A DNA stretch of 64,000 nt from Podarcis raffonei (lineage: Eukaryota > Chordata > Lepidosauria > Squamata > Lacertidae), in NCBI RefSeq assembly GCF_027172205.1, contig NC_070603.1, forward strand, positions 107,235,803 to 107,299,802, written 5' to 3'. The number at the start of each line of letters is the position of its first letter. Positions within the stretch are counted from its first letter, which is position 1. The translations under genes were made by a program, and so were the position numbers. The notes under the pieces are model-generated. The model had not been told where the DNA came from, did not search any database, and saw only the letters and a program-made list of their open reading frames with translations. Below are positions 46,001 through 59,577 of this stretch, piece by piece.

Positions 46001-49000
46001 GACCAATGGCCAGGCTGGCTGGGTCTAAAGGGAGCTAGAGTCTGCCTGGAGGACTGCAAGAAGTTTCCCCGTGCCTGTACTAAAGGAAGAAGCTTAATCG
46101 TTTCCTTCAGGAGTCGCTGTGCAATATGCTAGAAAGATACTCGCCCCCTGAAGCCTAATCTCACCAGCCCAGCCTAAGTGACTAAGTCAAATGGAAGTGA
46201 GAAGACATGAAGTACAGTGGAACCTCGGGTTAAGAACTTAATTCATTCTGGAGGTCTGTTCTTAACCTGAAACTGTCCTTAACCTGAGGTACCACTTTAG
46301 CTAATAGGGCGTCCCGCCACTGCCGCACAATTTTGTTCTCATCCTGAAGCAAAGTTCTTAACCTGAGGTAATATTTCTGGGTTTGCGGAGTCTGTAACCT
46401 GAAGCGTCTGTAACCTGAAGTGTCTGTAACCCGAGGTACCACTGTACTAGGGCAAATCGGCAAGGTAAAAATTAACAGCCTGCTGCATGTGATGGCATAC
46501 ACTCAAGAACTCTTAACAGAAACGTGTGAAATGGCCCATTGCCTGAGGAAAAAAACGTGCAGCTAGTCCCTAAAACCAGCTTCCTCCAGGACTGAAAAGT
46601 GCTTGACATAATGCAAGTTTTAAAGAAGAACGGTGGGTGGAGTCAGAGACCAAAATAATGTTACCTTTGTACAAGAGGCTCGTTTCTTCACACATTTGCC
46701 CATTCCTCTATCTGCTGCCCATCCAGGCAAGAAAGAAGCAGTAACAGGGCAAAAAACACTCAAGGAGGGCTGGTGAAGGGGAGGGTCCGGGGAGAGCCCC
46801 ATGGGTCAGATGGAGAGATATGGAGGGTCACTTTTAGCCCCTTGAAGAAGAAGAGTTTGGACTTGATATCCCACTTTGTCACTACCCGAAGGAGTCTCCA
46901 AGCGGCTAACATTCTCCTTTCCCTTCCTCCCCCACAACAAACACTCTGTGAGGTGAGTGGGGCTGAGAGACTTCAGAGAAGTGTGACTGGCCCAAGGTCA
47001 CCCAGCAGCTGCATGCGGAGGAGCGGAGACGCGAACCCGGTTCCCCAGATTACGAGTCCACTGCTTGGCCTCAGGTTCCCCACCCTTGGTTTCAAGATTA
47101 GAAACATACTGGAAACTGAATGCTGGGGTTTTCGGAATTGCCATTTCACCAATTTCTATCCAAATGAGATTTTGGTTTTAAACGCAGTGTAAGGTAGTCT
47201 CTATGGGAGTATATTGTATTTAATTATGGGGTATTAGGTTCTAAGGGGGCTAACCAGGCTGGATAGCAGGCTTGTTGGTTTTTGAATGTCTGATATAGAT
47301 TTTTTCAATTTTGTTGTTCTGTATGGGACAATGACTATAAAGATTATCGTATCATATCATAATTTCTGCTCTTGCACAATGTAGTCAGGGGAATGGGAAA
47401 TGAAACACCAGCAAGCCTCAATAGGCTTTCAGAATCCCTACAAAATGGTTTACATAGTTATCCCAGTCTAGTTTCTGCATTAAATAGCTTGAGAGAGCCT
47501 CCGCACTCTTCACATTCACAGCTTCTCCTCCTCGGAAGCGCTCAGGTTTTGTCCTCCGATGGGCCAAATCGGCTGCCTAGGATCTGCACAGTTAACGCTT
47601 CAAAGCCATTCTTTGTTCTTTGGCCCAGAACCGGACTGCGCCTCCAGTAAGAATGTCCTCTTCTACTTTGTAAAGCAGACAGCTGGTGCTACATATATAA
47701 CAACGTGATAAACAATTATGCCAACCCTTGCCAAAATATTCTGTACCCTTGCAAACCAAAGGGGCTCACTGTCCTGGGGCTGCAGAGCTGAATTAAAAGA
47801 GAAGCATGCTTTGGCCCCAACCACTGGCCAAGGAAATAAGGGCCACAGAGTGTTGCATCCTCGGCCTCCCATGAAAAAACAACACAGCAAGGGGAAGACC
47901 ACTGTGGCGCCATCCGCTGGCCAAGCAAGGAGCAGCTGAAGGGAACTTGCTTCCCTACTTCAACACTGGTCCTGGGACTACAAAACTGAAGGGAAGTTTA
48001 CTGTTGTCTCATCCATGCCCCAGTGGCGCTCCTGGTGAGTGCATCTGGCTGTTAACCAGAAGGTTGGTGGTTCAAGGGCACCCAGGGACAGCTGTGGGCA
48101 GGATCCGTGCATTGCAGGGGTTCGGATTAGATCAGTGGTTCCCAATTAGGGGTCCGGGGAACACACCCAGGGGGTCCACGGCACCATCTCTTGCTGGGGG
48201 ACTCACTTGCCTTGTTAAATGTACCACCTCAGATTACAAGTAAGGAATAGCGATAGGCCTATAGGTTTATAAATCACTGAATGTGTTAATACAAATGGAT
48301 GCCATTAATACCACAGTTGTTATATAAGGGATTGTTATTTTGACTGGAGTGCAATTGAGATGAATAAGATTTTGGAATGCAGAAATAAAGGACTGTATTT
48401 TTCCATGTATAACACGCCCTGTGTATAAGACAACCCCTATTTTGGGGTACTCAAAATTAAGAAAATGGGGGGAGATTGCCCAGAGTAGTTAAGATTTTTT
48501 TGGGGGGTGGGCACCACATGACCGACGGTGCCAATCCTTTTGAATGTGGTGATAAGGAATCCGGTGTGGTGTAGTGGTTAAAGAGCAGTAGTCTCGTAAT
48601 CTGGTGAACCGGGTTCGCGTCTCCGCTCCTCCACATGCAGCTGCTGGGTGACCTTGGGCTAGTCACACTTCTCTGAAGTCTCTCAGCCCCACTCACCTCA
48701 CAGAGTGTTTGTTGTCGGGGAGGAAGGGAAAGGAGAATGTTAGCCGCTTGGAGACTCCTTAGGGTAGTGATAAAGCGGGATATCAAATCCAAACTCTTCT
48801 CTTCTTCTTCTGAATGTGGAGATGTACAACTAACAAATCTATCTGCAGAAAAGCGGAATGCCCAGTGTTCAGCTGAAACACGCTTCATTGCAAATGAACA
48901 GATAAAAAGAAAATAACGCCACCGGAACCTATTTCTAAAATCCTATTGTTAGATTCCTGCCATTCTGCATGCAGAGTTTTAATATGCCTGTGGTGATTTG

Positions 49001-52000
49001 CTGATCACCCAAACTCTTGGCAGGCCTTTCAAAAAACAGTACCACCAGAAAACGGTTTTGGCCCCTTATTGAAAAAAAACAAAAAAGTAGTTCAACCACC
49101 ATCAGCATCGTTGCACCTGCTGTTTTAGCAATGTTTAGTGCTTTTACATTTTCAAGTTGCGTTGAGGCGGTTCCAAAAGGAAGGGCAAAAAGTACCTTCG
49201 ATAAATAAATGAAATGAACAAGGAGAATCCCAACCCTTTCACTCCTCTCCCGGACTATGATACACTCTTACCTGCAGTAATTTGTGCTCCAGAGTTGCCA
49301 GTTCCAGATACTGAATGTCGTCACGCGAGACTCGGTCTAAACGGTCCCGGATTTCCTTCAGTTTGAGCTGCTGGGCCTCCCAGGTTTCCCGGGATTCTCG
49401 TACAATCCCACGGGCGACCATGAACCTTTTTTCGGCCTAGAATAGGATGGGTGGGCAAGGGAAAGATGAGCTTGCCATTTACAAGTTGGGTAGCCTAACT
49501 CACTGAAGCTGGAGCGCTTGCATTAAACCATCGTTATCCACTCTGCGCCAGAGTGAAAGACAGAAAGGAGGGGAGTCGATAAGGTAAAAAAAGGACATGC
49601 TTTCTTATTTAATTAAAATGTGTTTATTTAAAGCAGCCTTTCTCAACCTGTGGGTCCCCAGATGTTGTTGGACTACAACTCCCATCACCCCTAGCTAGCA
49701 AGGCCAGAGCGCAGGGATGATGGGAGTTGTAGTCCAACAACATGTGGGGACCCACAGGTTGAGAACCACTGATTTAAAGTCTCCAAGGTCTCTGATGAAA
49801 CACAATTTTTTTCTGGCCACATGGTGGCAGTTTTTGTGTTTTTTTAACTTTATACTCATACAATGGACTGCCTCATTCCAGCCAAATCTGATTACTCAAT
49901 TTATTTGGCCCTTTTCCTCTTCCTTGTGCCTTTTGGACTTTTTCATTTCTTTTTTTTTTTTTTTTTTTTTTGCTGTCCAACTAGGATTAGTTGTTGGTAC
50001 CCTTATAGTAGCCTTTTTAAAAATGATTTTATATTTTATGTTTTGTACAGCTCCCCGCCTCCGGGTTTATCTTCTTGTCCTGATGCCCTTTTTGTATGTA
50101 CTGCACTGCTATAAAATTTATTTATTTAAAACATTATTAGGAAAAGACTTGTTATGTATGGGAAAACAGCCGCTCGGGTGCTATTAGCCAGCGTGGATAA
50201 AAATCAATTTATTTTTTTTGAAAAACTAAAAAATGGAATTTTTAAAATTTAAATCAGATTTTTAAAATAAAATGCTTTTGGAGGAAAAATCTTTGTAAAG
50301 ATAGTTTTCTGTCTGTGACATTATAGTCCAAAGGCTATTCTTCAGGAAATAAGGATTTGTTTAAAGTTTTTCATGTGTGCTAAAACCCAGTCTAAGTTTT
50401 TTTTAAAAAATTGTTTAACCACATGGGTTAACAAACATGGATACATATGCTATAATGTTATTGTTTTAGTTAAATAAATTGTTTAAATTGTTATGAAGGA
50501 AATGGTTATTTTTCTCCTTCTAATAAAGTACAGCAGAAAAGTTGTCCAAATATAAACAATGATTTCATAATTATCTGCCTATGTATTTCTGATAGTATAA
50601 CCAAATCAGTCATTTTTGATGTAACTGTAAAAAACTACTCTGAAAATTTATTATTCCAAAAATGAAACCTTCCTCTGGTTGTAAATATTAAGAGGATGCC
50701 AGCAAGATTGAACCTTTCTGTAAAAAATTATTTAAATCAAGCCTTACTGACTAGTAATTTAAATCAAGTCTTACAGACTTACAGACTCAATTTGATTTAA
50801 ATCAAATCCACCCTGCTATATTAGCCCACAGATGGAAATAAGACAAAGTCCCTACCAGGAAGGAATGGCAAACTAAGCTGATGGACTATGCCAAAATGGC
50901 AAAGCTGATTGGAAAGCTCAGGAACCAAGAGGACAAAAACTTTTTAAAAGACTGGGAAAATTTATAATCTATTTAGGAGACCCCTGCAAGCAGATGGAAA
51001 CATAAGCAGGATTTTAATCCTACTTGTAATGTAACAAATACCATGGATAATATGGATTGATACAAAATATAGATTATGGAATAATATGCAGTTCTTAATG
51101 TTGATAATAAGACCCAGGGAGGGGGGTGGGGCGAAGTCGTGAGATTCAGAGTAATCTGCATATATTTGGCCTGTTTTAATTCTACATTTGTAAAACCAAT
51201 AAAAAATTATTTCCAAAAACCCCCACACAAAAACATTATCTTCTCATCTTTCATCAGAAAGTTTGCTAACAATCCATCAGATCAATTAACACTAGACAAA
51301 TTAAGAGCGTTAGGCTCAAACAGCAATAAAAAGAGGTACTCACTAAATACGTCAAGTCAACTAACAACAATCAAAGAAATCAGAGATGGGGAAACCTCTC
51401 AGATATTGCTGGACTACAACTCCCATCATTCTTGAGCACTGGTCATGCTGGCTGGAGTCAGTGGGAGCTGTAGTCTCACAATATTTGCAAGGACTACAGG
51501 TTCCCCATTCCTGAATCAAAACAACAGAAGAGGAGTGAAAATGCAGTTTATAAAAAGCTAGGGGGGGGGGGACAAGAGCACAGGGTTAACACTGGAATCA
51601 AAATGCACCCAATAAAACAGGCATAGGCAAACTCGGCCCTCCAGATGTTTTGGGACTACAACTCCCATCATCCCTAGCTAACAGGACCAGTGGTCAGGAA
51701 TGATGGGAGTTGTAGTCCCAAAACATCTGGAGGGCCGAGTTTGCCTATGCCTGCAATAAAACAACTGAAATAGCTTCCAGAAGAATTAAAAATTTAACCA
51801 GAAGCCTTAAAAAGGAAGGCAAAAGGCCATTAAGCAGGTAGCGAGATGACTATTCTAGAAAAAGAACGCAAAAGCAGGGTGCACAGGTACTGAGAGGGGC
51901 CTCTCCTTAGTCCCAGCCAGATGTATTTCAGAGAACTTGCTAAATCTAAATAAGCAGGCAAGCCTGTACAGCAGCAAGCAGACCTTCAGATACATTTTAT

Positions 52001-52299
52001 CCAATATGTACCAACGATGTTGTCATTACCTCCGTCACGTTTCCCTGGGCCTCTCGGACTTCATTAAGTCCGACAAATTCTTCGTACTTGTCCCACCAGC
52101 TCTGGGAGGTTGCAGAGATTCTCTGAATGGCGTTTCTTCCCAAAACTTTCCCAGCTTCTGATAAGCGATAAAGAACATTTGTAGCCACTTCCACAGCTGT
52201 GTTGGCTTCAGGCCTCTTGGGAGCTGGAGAGCAGTAGCCCCTCACTATATGTAGCCGCATTTTGTGATTCCTCAGAGTTATCAAATTGTGATGTTGCAT
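38068..52299 (-). CDS. CCDC51: CCDC51 / MITOK, mitochondrial potassium channel subunit (3 coding exons)
   Basis: Coding exons 52299-52030, 49436-49272 and 38838-38068 join in frame to 401 residues (human about 411). In mammals the product is an inner mitochondrial membrane coiled-coil protein that forms the pore of the mitochondrial ATP-sensitive K+ channel with ABCB8; that function is known for the family and inferred here. Seen in the sequence: a basic, Ser-rich N-terminus with no acidic residue before about residue 32 (likely targeting sequence); the conserved block [19 protein letters not shown] near residues 68-86; coiled coil at about 91-150; the block [16 protein letters not shown] followed by a membrane segment at about 189-208 ([18 protein letters not shown]); more coiled coil; and a second membrane segment at about 377-397 near the C-terminus. 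Both introns are phase 0 with GT-AG ends. The start ATG has G at -3. The gene is head-to-head with TMA7, as in mammals. A first non-coding exon is expected near 54 kb but I could not place it. Confidence 0.96.
38914..40085 (+). repeat. L1 LINE 3' part in CCDC51 intron, hosting an antisense L1
   Basis: Duplication GGAAGACCGGTATG/GGAAGACCGTATG (38900-38913, 40086-40098). Encodes [16 protein letters not shown] before and [20 protein letters not shown] after the inner insert, then YVHMW and [20 protein letters not shown]. Antisense to CCDC51. Confidence 0.9.
38977..39353 (-). repeat. L1 LINE 3' UTR piece nested head-on in another L1
   Basis: 11-bp duplication AGATCAATTTA (38966-38976, 39354-39364). 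T-rich start is the reverse of a poly-A tail. It splits the outer L1 frame cleanly. Confidence 0.88.
40100..40672. other. CCDC51 intron, nothing else seen
   Basis: No repeat ends I can call. Confidence 0.4.
40835..41092 (-). repeat. tRNA-derived CORE-SINE
   Basis: Antisense copy of the 5037 family: TTTGATATCCCGCTTTATCC, GGCCCAAGGTCACCCAGCAG, CGAACCCGGTTCCCCAGATT, CTTAACCACTACACCACAC. Confidence 0.88.
41595..42101 (+). mobile_element. solo LTR in L1, carrying a small L2 tail
   Basis: Begins TGTTAG and ends CTGACA. The L1 continues on both sides. Target repeat imperfect (CCCGA/CCCAC). Has an AATAAA and a GA microsatellite at 41765-41789. An antisense L2 tail (about 41852-41896) is nested in it. 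Fossil, only the LTR remains. Confidence 0.72.
42153..42262 (-). repeat. (AAT)n and antisense L2-type tail
   Basis: AAT repeat followed by TTTATTTATATCCCGCCCTC. Inserted in the L1 3' UTR. Confidence 0.8.
42576..42823 (+). mobile_element. Tigger-like MITE in an L1 3' UTR
   Basis: CAGTGAGTGGTACCTCGGG (a 4-base internal duplication near the left end) to GAGGTACTACTG, TA flanks. Directly after AAATCTTTAA of the L1, as at 13594. Confidence 0.9.
42858..43735. other. CCDC51 intron; CT/CA microsatellite at 43037-43090
   Basis: A (CT)n run followed by (CA)n. The rest is unassigned. Confidence 0.5.
43745..43885 (-). repeat. AT-rich L1 3' UTR piece, antisense
   Basis: AAATATTTATTGAGATTTTA followed by A-rich sequence. 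Resembles the antisense tails at 1007 and 38977. Confidence 0.5.
43890..44575. other. CCDC51 intron, nothing else seen
   Basis: No coding or repeat ends assigned. Confidence 0.4.
44579..45086 (-). repeat. BovB (RTE) LINE 3' part, antisense
   Basis: Standard tail TTGTTGTTGTTTAGTCGTGT, then the C-terminal coding region on the minus strand ([19 protein letters not shown]). Target repeat imperfect (CATGACTAAG/CATGATGGCTAAG). Confidence 0.94.
45090..46212. other. CCDC51 intron; decayed palindromic MITE near 45950-46040
   Basis: GACCGCAAGTCCCATCATCC is a hAT-MITE arm. Otherwise nothing assigned. Confidence 0.4.
46215..46444 (-). mobile_element. Tigger-like MITE
   Basis: Complete, TA flanks. Confidence 0.92.
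46842..47067 (-). repeat. tRNA-derived CORE-SINE, truncated
   Basis: GATATCCCACTTTGTCACTA to CGAACCCGGTTCCCCAGATT. The tRNA head is cut short. Confidence 0.85.
47095..47368 (+). repeat. LINE 3' end (CR1/L2 group)
   Basis: Same ending as 6405-6772: GTATGGGACAATGACTATAAAG then ATCGTATCATATC. Confidence 0.6.
47375..48385. other. CCDC51 intron, nothing assigned
   Basis: A weak tRNA-like scrap at 48025-48130 (GGTGAGTGCATCTGGCTGTT). No exon. Confidence 0.4.
48554..48810 (+). repeat. tRNA-derived CORE-SINE
   Basis: Full-length copy. 13-bp duplication TGAATGTGGTGAT/TGAATGTGGAGAT (48541-48553, 48811-48823). Confidence 0.92.
49272..49436 (-). CDS. CCDC51: CCDC51 exon 3 (55 codons)
   Basis: Bounded on the minus strand by an acceptor CTAG before 49436 and a CAG|GTAAG donor after 49272. 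It encodes [15 protein letters not shown] through the coiled-coil stretch [16 protein letters not shown] to LEHKLLQ. 165 nt, phase 0 at both ends. Confidence 0.95.
49634..49771. mobile_element. palindromic hAT-like MITE (TTCTCAACC family)
   Basis: CAGCCTTTCTCAACCTGTGG to ACAGGTTGAGAACCACTG. Perfect 8-bp duplication ATTTAAAG (49626-49633, 49772-49779). In CCDC51 intron 2. Confidence 0.95.
49780..50130. other. CCDC51 intron 2; poly-T at 49950-49971
   Basis: T-rich sequence with several overlapping frames. No gene. Confidence 0.5.
50135..51215 (+). repeat. L1 LINE 3' end split by a hAT-like element
   Basis: Left piece ends ACAGCCGCTCGGGTGCTATTAG. The right piece resumes ATTAGCCCACAGATGGAA and continues through GAAAGCTCAGGAACCAAGAG to a poly-A-like end. 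Antisense to CCDC51. Confidence 0.75.
50192..50814. mobile_element. hAT-like element (GTGGATAAAAATCAA ends), about 620 bp
   Basis: CAGCGTGGATAAAAATCAAT to GATTTAAATCAAATCCACCCTG, inverted. Target CTATTAGC is repeated with a small change on the right (CTATATTAGC). AT-rich, no transposase. Confidence 0.75.
51385..51515. mobile_element. palindromic hAT-like MITE, diverged
   Basis: GAGATGGGGAAACC on one side and GGTTCCCCATTCCTG on the other, with ACTACAACTCCCATCATT in the arm. Confidence 0.65.
51618..51753. mobile_element. palindromic hAT-like MITE
   Basis: CAGGCATAGGCAAACTCGG to CCGAGTTTGCCTATGCCTG. Perfect 8-bp duplication CAATAAAA (51610-51617, 51754-51761). Confidence 0.95.
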
Positions 52300-52381
52300 G
52301 TCGTTGGCTCACGGGTAGCAACAGACACCATATGACACGTCATCAAAACTGACCATAGATTCCAGTCATGGTAGGAAATAT
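52030..52381 (-). CDS. CCDC51: CCDC51 exon 2: 5' UTR plus codons 1-90
   Basis: On the minus strand a pyrimidine-rich acceptor ends in CAG at 52382, and the exon runs to a GAG|GTAATG donor at 52030. Coding starts at 52299; 52300-52381 is 5' UTR. The UTR holds an upstream ATG at 52369 that opens a 9-codon uORF ending at 52343, out of the way of the main start. The peptide ends in NVTE and joins exon 3 AEKRF, matching the mammalian order VTEAEK-FMVARG. Confidence 0.9.
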
Positions 52382-52670
52382 CTGCAAGGATACAGGTGCA
52401 AAGAAGAAGGAGAAAAACAATCACTCAGAGCCATAAACAGACCTCTTAAAACAATGTCCCTTCGATGCAGATGCTCATTTGGGTGAGTATTTAAACTGAC
52501 TTTGCAATATTTAATTGCCACTTTCACTTCCAGGATCAGCAAATGTTTTCCTTGAACACAGAGAATTACATGGATCCACAGCATGCTTTGAAGGTACCAA
52601 AGCAAAAACAGTCTTGCATCATAATTTTTTCTTTTGCAATTGTCCAAATGATCACCTAAACAAGGGATGG

Positions 52671-52799
52671 GGAACCTCATCTTTTCCAGATGTTTACTGG
52701 ACTCCCAACACCTATCAGTCCTAGCCATCCTTGCCAATGATCAGGAATGACCAGATTGTAATCCAGCAACAGCTGGAGGATACTAGGTTCCCCATCCCT
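52671..52799. mobile_element. palindromic hAT-like MITE, diverged
   Basis: AAGGGATGGGGAACCT and AGGTTCCCCATCCCTG ends, with CCTAAA on both flanks. Confidence 0.7.
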
Positions 52800-52804
52800 G
52801 CCCT

Positions 52805-53455
52805 AAAGATTTAAACGTCAATTCCTGGTTAATAATGCTGAATAAATTGGACGGGGTATAGTTTAGAGTGTTTTGTTGGGAGAGGGGTTTGCTGCTGGTA
52901 GTGATATTAATTTTTTGTACCTTTATTTTAGATCTTATGTATATGTACAGTTTGGTTGTGGGGGGTTCATTAAACTGCTCCGGTAAGGTACAGGCAACTG
53001 TGTGGCCCTCAGCGCAGTGGTTTAAAGGAGCTGCTCGCACTTTTGGAGAAAGAGGTGATCCCACGCCCGCCTGTGAAGGAGCCCTGCGAACGGAGTCTGT
53101 GGCAGGAACAAGCTGCCTTGTCTCTGACACCTCGTGGTCCAGGGACGAGGCAGCTTGTTCCTCCCTTTCAACGTTGCAATGTATCACCAGATTGCGACGC
53201 TGAAAACCTGACATGGCCCTGCCCTACCGGCAACTCCTGCAGCCAAGCTGTTGCCCAACATATTGCCCTGCTTTCCTTTGGACCACATCAGTAGGGCCAA
53301 GTGGTCTTGTCATCTGGGCAGCTCAGGACCTCCAGACACACTGCCCAGGCTTGTACCTCGGGGAAGTCACTTTGGTGCTGCTAAGTCAGCAGTTTGACTT
53401 CACCCTGGAGGTGCACTCCATTGTCAACAACAACAACTGCTGTAAGCCACTTTGG
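52805..53455. other. upstream of CCDC51, no gene seen
   Basis: Frames on both strands lack recognisable domains. Confidence 0.4.
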
Positions 53456-53471
53456 AAACCTGAAATTTAAT

Positions 53472-53714
53472 CAAAACAAAACAAAACAAATTAAAAAATT
53501 CCTTCCAGTAGCACCTTAGAGACCAACTTAGTTAGTTATTGGTATGAGCTTTCGTGTGCATGCACACTTCTTCAGATACACTCATGAGCACACAAAAGCT
53601 CATACCAATAACTAACTAAGTTGGTCTCTAAGGTGCTACTGGAAGGATTTATTTTATTTTATTTATTTTATTTTGTTTCAACTACGGCAGACCAACATGG
53701 CTACCTACCTGTAA
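53472..53714 (-). mobile_element. Penelope-like element fragment with inverted arms
   Basis: 12-bp duplication CTGAAATTTAAT (53460-53471, 53715-53726). Two facing arms with CCTTCCAGTAGCACCTTA at 53501 and its inverse near 53647, and an end GGCAGACCAACATGGCTACC typical of reptile Penelope-like elements. The minus strand of the left arm has a hammerhead-like core at 53550-53575. Confidence 0.75.
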
Positions 53715-53729
53715 CTGAAATTTAATGAA

Positions 53730-54385
53730 AGCATTTTTAAAAGTGGCCGTCCCTGTTCCCACTTTTGAGTAGCGAGGGGACCTTTGGGTGCTGGTCGGAT
53801 TCCCAGCCCACTCAGCACCCCCAGCAGTTCAGGGCTCTGCTCCTGCCCCGCCTTTTCCTTGGGGGCGCTGTTCCCCTTCTCTCCCCCTCCCTCCATTCTC
53901 GCCCACTTTTGCTGTATGGCAACAGCAGCAGCGCAGGGTTTTCCTCCCGCTCTCCAACCCCCCGCACCTCTCACTCTCTCTTTTTCTTTCTCTCTTCTTC
54001 CAACTCCAGCTCACGGTCTAGCATAGGACTTGCAAATGCCGGGCAAATAGAAGCTAAAACACCATGACAAAGTCCGGGCGGGTGTAATGTATGGGGGTCG
54101 CTGGAAATAGACGTAGAAGATCCGCGTCTGTAGAGATAGGAAAATATAGAGTGACACGCATCCCAAAAGACGGGTAAACGGAAGTCGTCATAGGCAGTGA
54201 TTCGCTAAAGGACGCCGAGCGGTGCCACTCTACCCCCTTGATATCTCTATGGTGAGAGGTAAAGGTATGAAAAGCAGGCGACTGGATCGTGTGGGAGGCC
54301 GAACCTGCTAGAGGTGTTCTCTGTGTGGAATTCCATCTTTCAGACTGAACCAGTTATTCACGCTCAACTCTCCGAACGGACTGTA
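53730..54385. other. CCDC51/TMA7 upstream region
   Basis: Pyrimidine-rich 53800-54020. Candidate location for CCDC51 exon 1 (minus strand), with possible GTGAG donors such as near 54012-54016. Not resolvable by eye. Confidence 0.35.
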
Positions 54386-54389
54386 TGAT

Positions 54390-54635
54390 TTTTTTTAGAC
54401 GTCGCTCTACAATTTCCCCTTCTATCTCTATGGTCTCTCGCTATATCAGTTTAGACGTCGCTCTACTATTTCCCCTTCTATCTCTATGGTCTCTCCCTAT
54501 AGCCTTCTAGACGTTGGTCTAGCCCTTTCTTCGTCTATCTCTATGGTCTCGCTAGCATTCTGGACGTCGCTCTAGCCATTCCCCCGTCTATCTTCATGGT
54601 CTCTCTAGCCCTTTCTGCCTCTATGGCAGAAGTGG
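54390..54635. repeat. 56-bp minisatellite (about 4 units) next to the TMA7/CCDC51 promoter
   Basis: A unit containing GACGTCGCTCTA and then CTATCTCTATGGTCTCTC recurs with the GACGT at 54398, 54454, 54510 and 54563 (spacing 56, 56, 53), followed by a partial unit. Looser relatives of CTCTATGG occur at 54130-54260. It may lie in the first exon or promoter of CCDC51. Confidence 0.85.
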
Positions 54636-54639
54636 TGGT

Positions 54640-54788
54640 TCCGGGCCGGGCGGAAGTGATTTTCTACGTCATACTTGCGACTGATTGGTGCTGCTCCTTT
54701 TCCTTTCCTCCCCGGCGTCAGGGCCTTCGGGTGTCGGAACGAGCGGAGGGTCGGGGAGCAGCGATCCAGCAAGCGAGGAGGCAGCATC
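54640..54788. promoter_or_regulatory. bidirectional TMA7/CCDC51 promoter and TMA7 5' UTR
   Basis: GC-rich block between the divergent genes. Visible sites: ETS-type CGGAAGTG at 54651-54658, CRE-like TACGTCAT at 54665-54672, and an inverted CCAAT box (ATTGG) at 54684-54688. A 20-base run of pyrimidines at 54694-54713 looks like a 5'-TOP start region. No TATA box. ETS plus CRE plus CCAAT is typical of housekeeping bidirectional promoters. The sites are seen; their activity is inferred. Confidence 0.75.
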
Positions 54789-58733
<3,945 letters not shown>

Positions 58734-58885
58734 CAGATGTGATGCGACTACATGGCAAGAAAAGCATTCACTCTCCCGGGATGCTTGGCACTAGGATGGA
58801 TTTCCAGGCTGATGTTGTGGGAAACATGAATTTGAGCACCTTTGTACATTTCGTTCAAACAAAATAAATGGCGCTTTTTTTTTGG
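58734..58885 (+). terminator. TMA7 3' UTR with AATAAA at 58863-58868
   Basis: About 150 bp after the stop there is one AATAAA followed by a T-rich downstream element. This fits a short, highly expressed message. Confidence 0.8.
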
Positions 58886-58889
58886 TTAA

Positions 58890-59560
58890 TGTCCGCTGAG
58901 TTTCTTTACTTGTGTCCTTTGGTTCCTGTGGTGGGTGATCAGGAGATAAGGCAGAAGTCCTCCAGATATTAATGGACTACGGCTCTCATCATTCTGCTTC
59001 AGAGACCGTGCAGAGTATTTATATTGAGCAGCAGAATAAAGAGATATCTAATGAAGGGGCACGCAAAACAGAAAAAGAGAGGATCTCTTAAGGTCCTTAA
59101 CTGTTTGTCAGAAGTGATTGAGCTTGCACAAGTCTGGTTGGCTTCTCTGATAACATAAGAAGATAGGAAGTTGTGTTATACTAATTGAGACCATTGGCCC
59201 ATCTACTTCATTACTGTTGACCCTAACGTGCACTGAGGGTGGGTGGGCTTACCTGGCTACAAGCTGGGGGTGGGGCAAGGGTCAGTAAAGAGCTGGTTCA
59301 CTTTGGCCAGGGTCGCTTTTTTTCCTTGCCAGGCCAGGTTCTTCTCTGGACTTCCTCAGGTTAGTTTCTCAGCGGAGTTTGGGGCTGCAGTGCACCCTGC
59401 AGTGCCTCTTGCAGGCGGCACCTCTTCCACAGCTTCGGGGGTGGGATGGGGGCCCTCTCCCCGGCAGTGGAGGCTCCAGCGCTGCCCCGCAGCCAGCTGG
59501 CCAAACTCCAGGCTGCTGGCAAGGCCTCTGTTCATATCTAGAGGAAAGTTCATAAGTCGA
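58890..59560. other. no gene seen
   Basis: Downstream of TMA7. GC-rich patch at 59340-59530 with frames but no domain. Confidence 0.4.
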
Positions 59561-59577
59561 AGCACCTACTGAAGGTC

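Noticed and set aside
53784-54067. Pro/Ser-rich frames as CCDC51 or TMA7 exons
   Set aside because: Three overlapping plus-strand frames in a pyrimidine-rich tract. No similarity to either protein and no splice support.
54390-54635. CRISPR array
   Set aside because: Units are contiguous with no unique spacers, in a vertebrate genome. It is a minisatellite.
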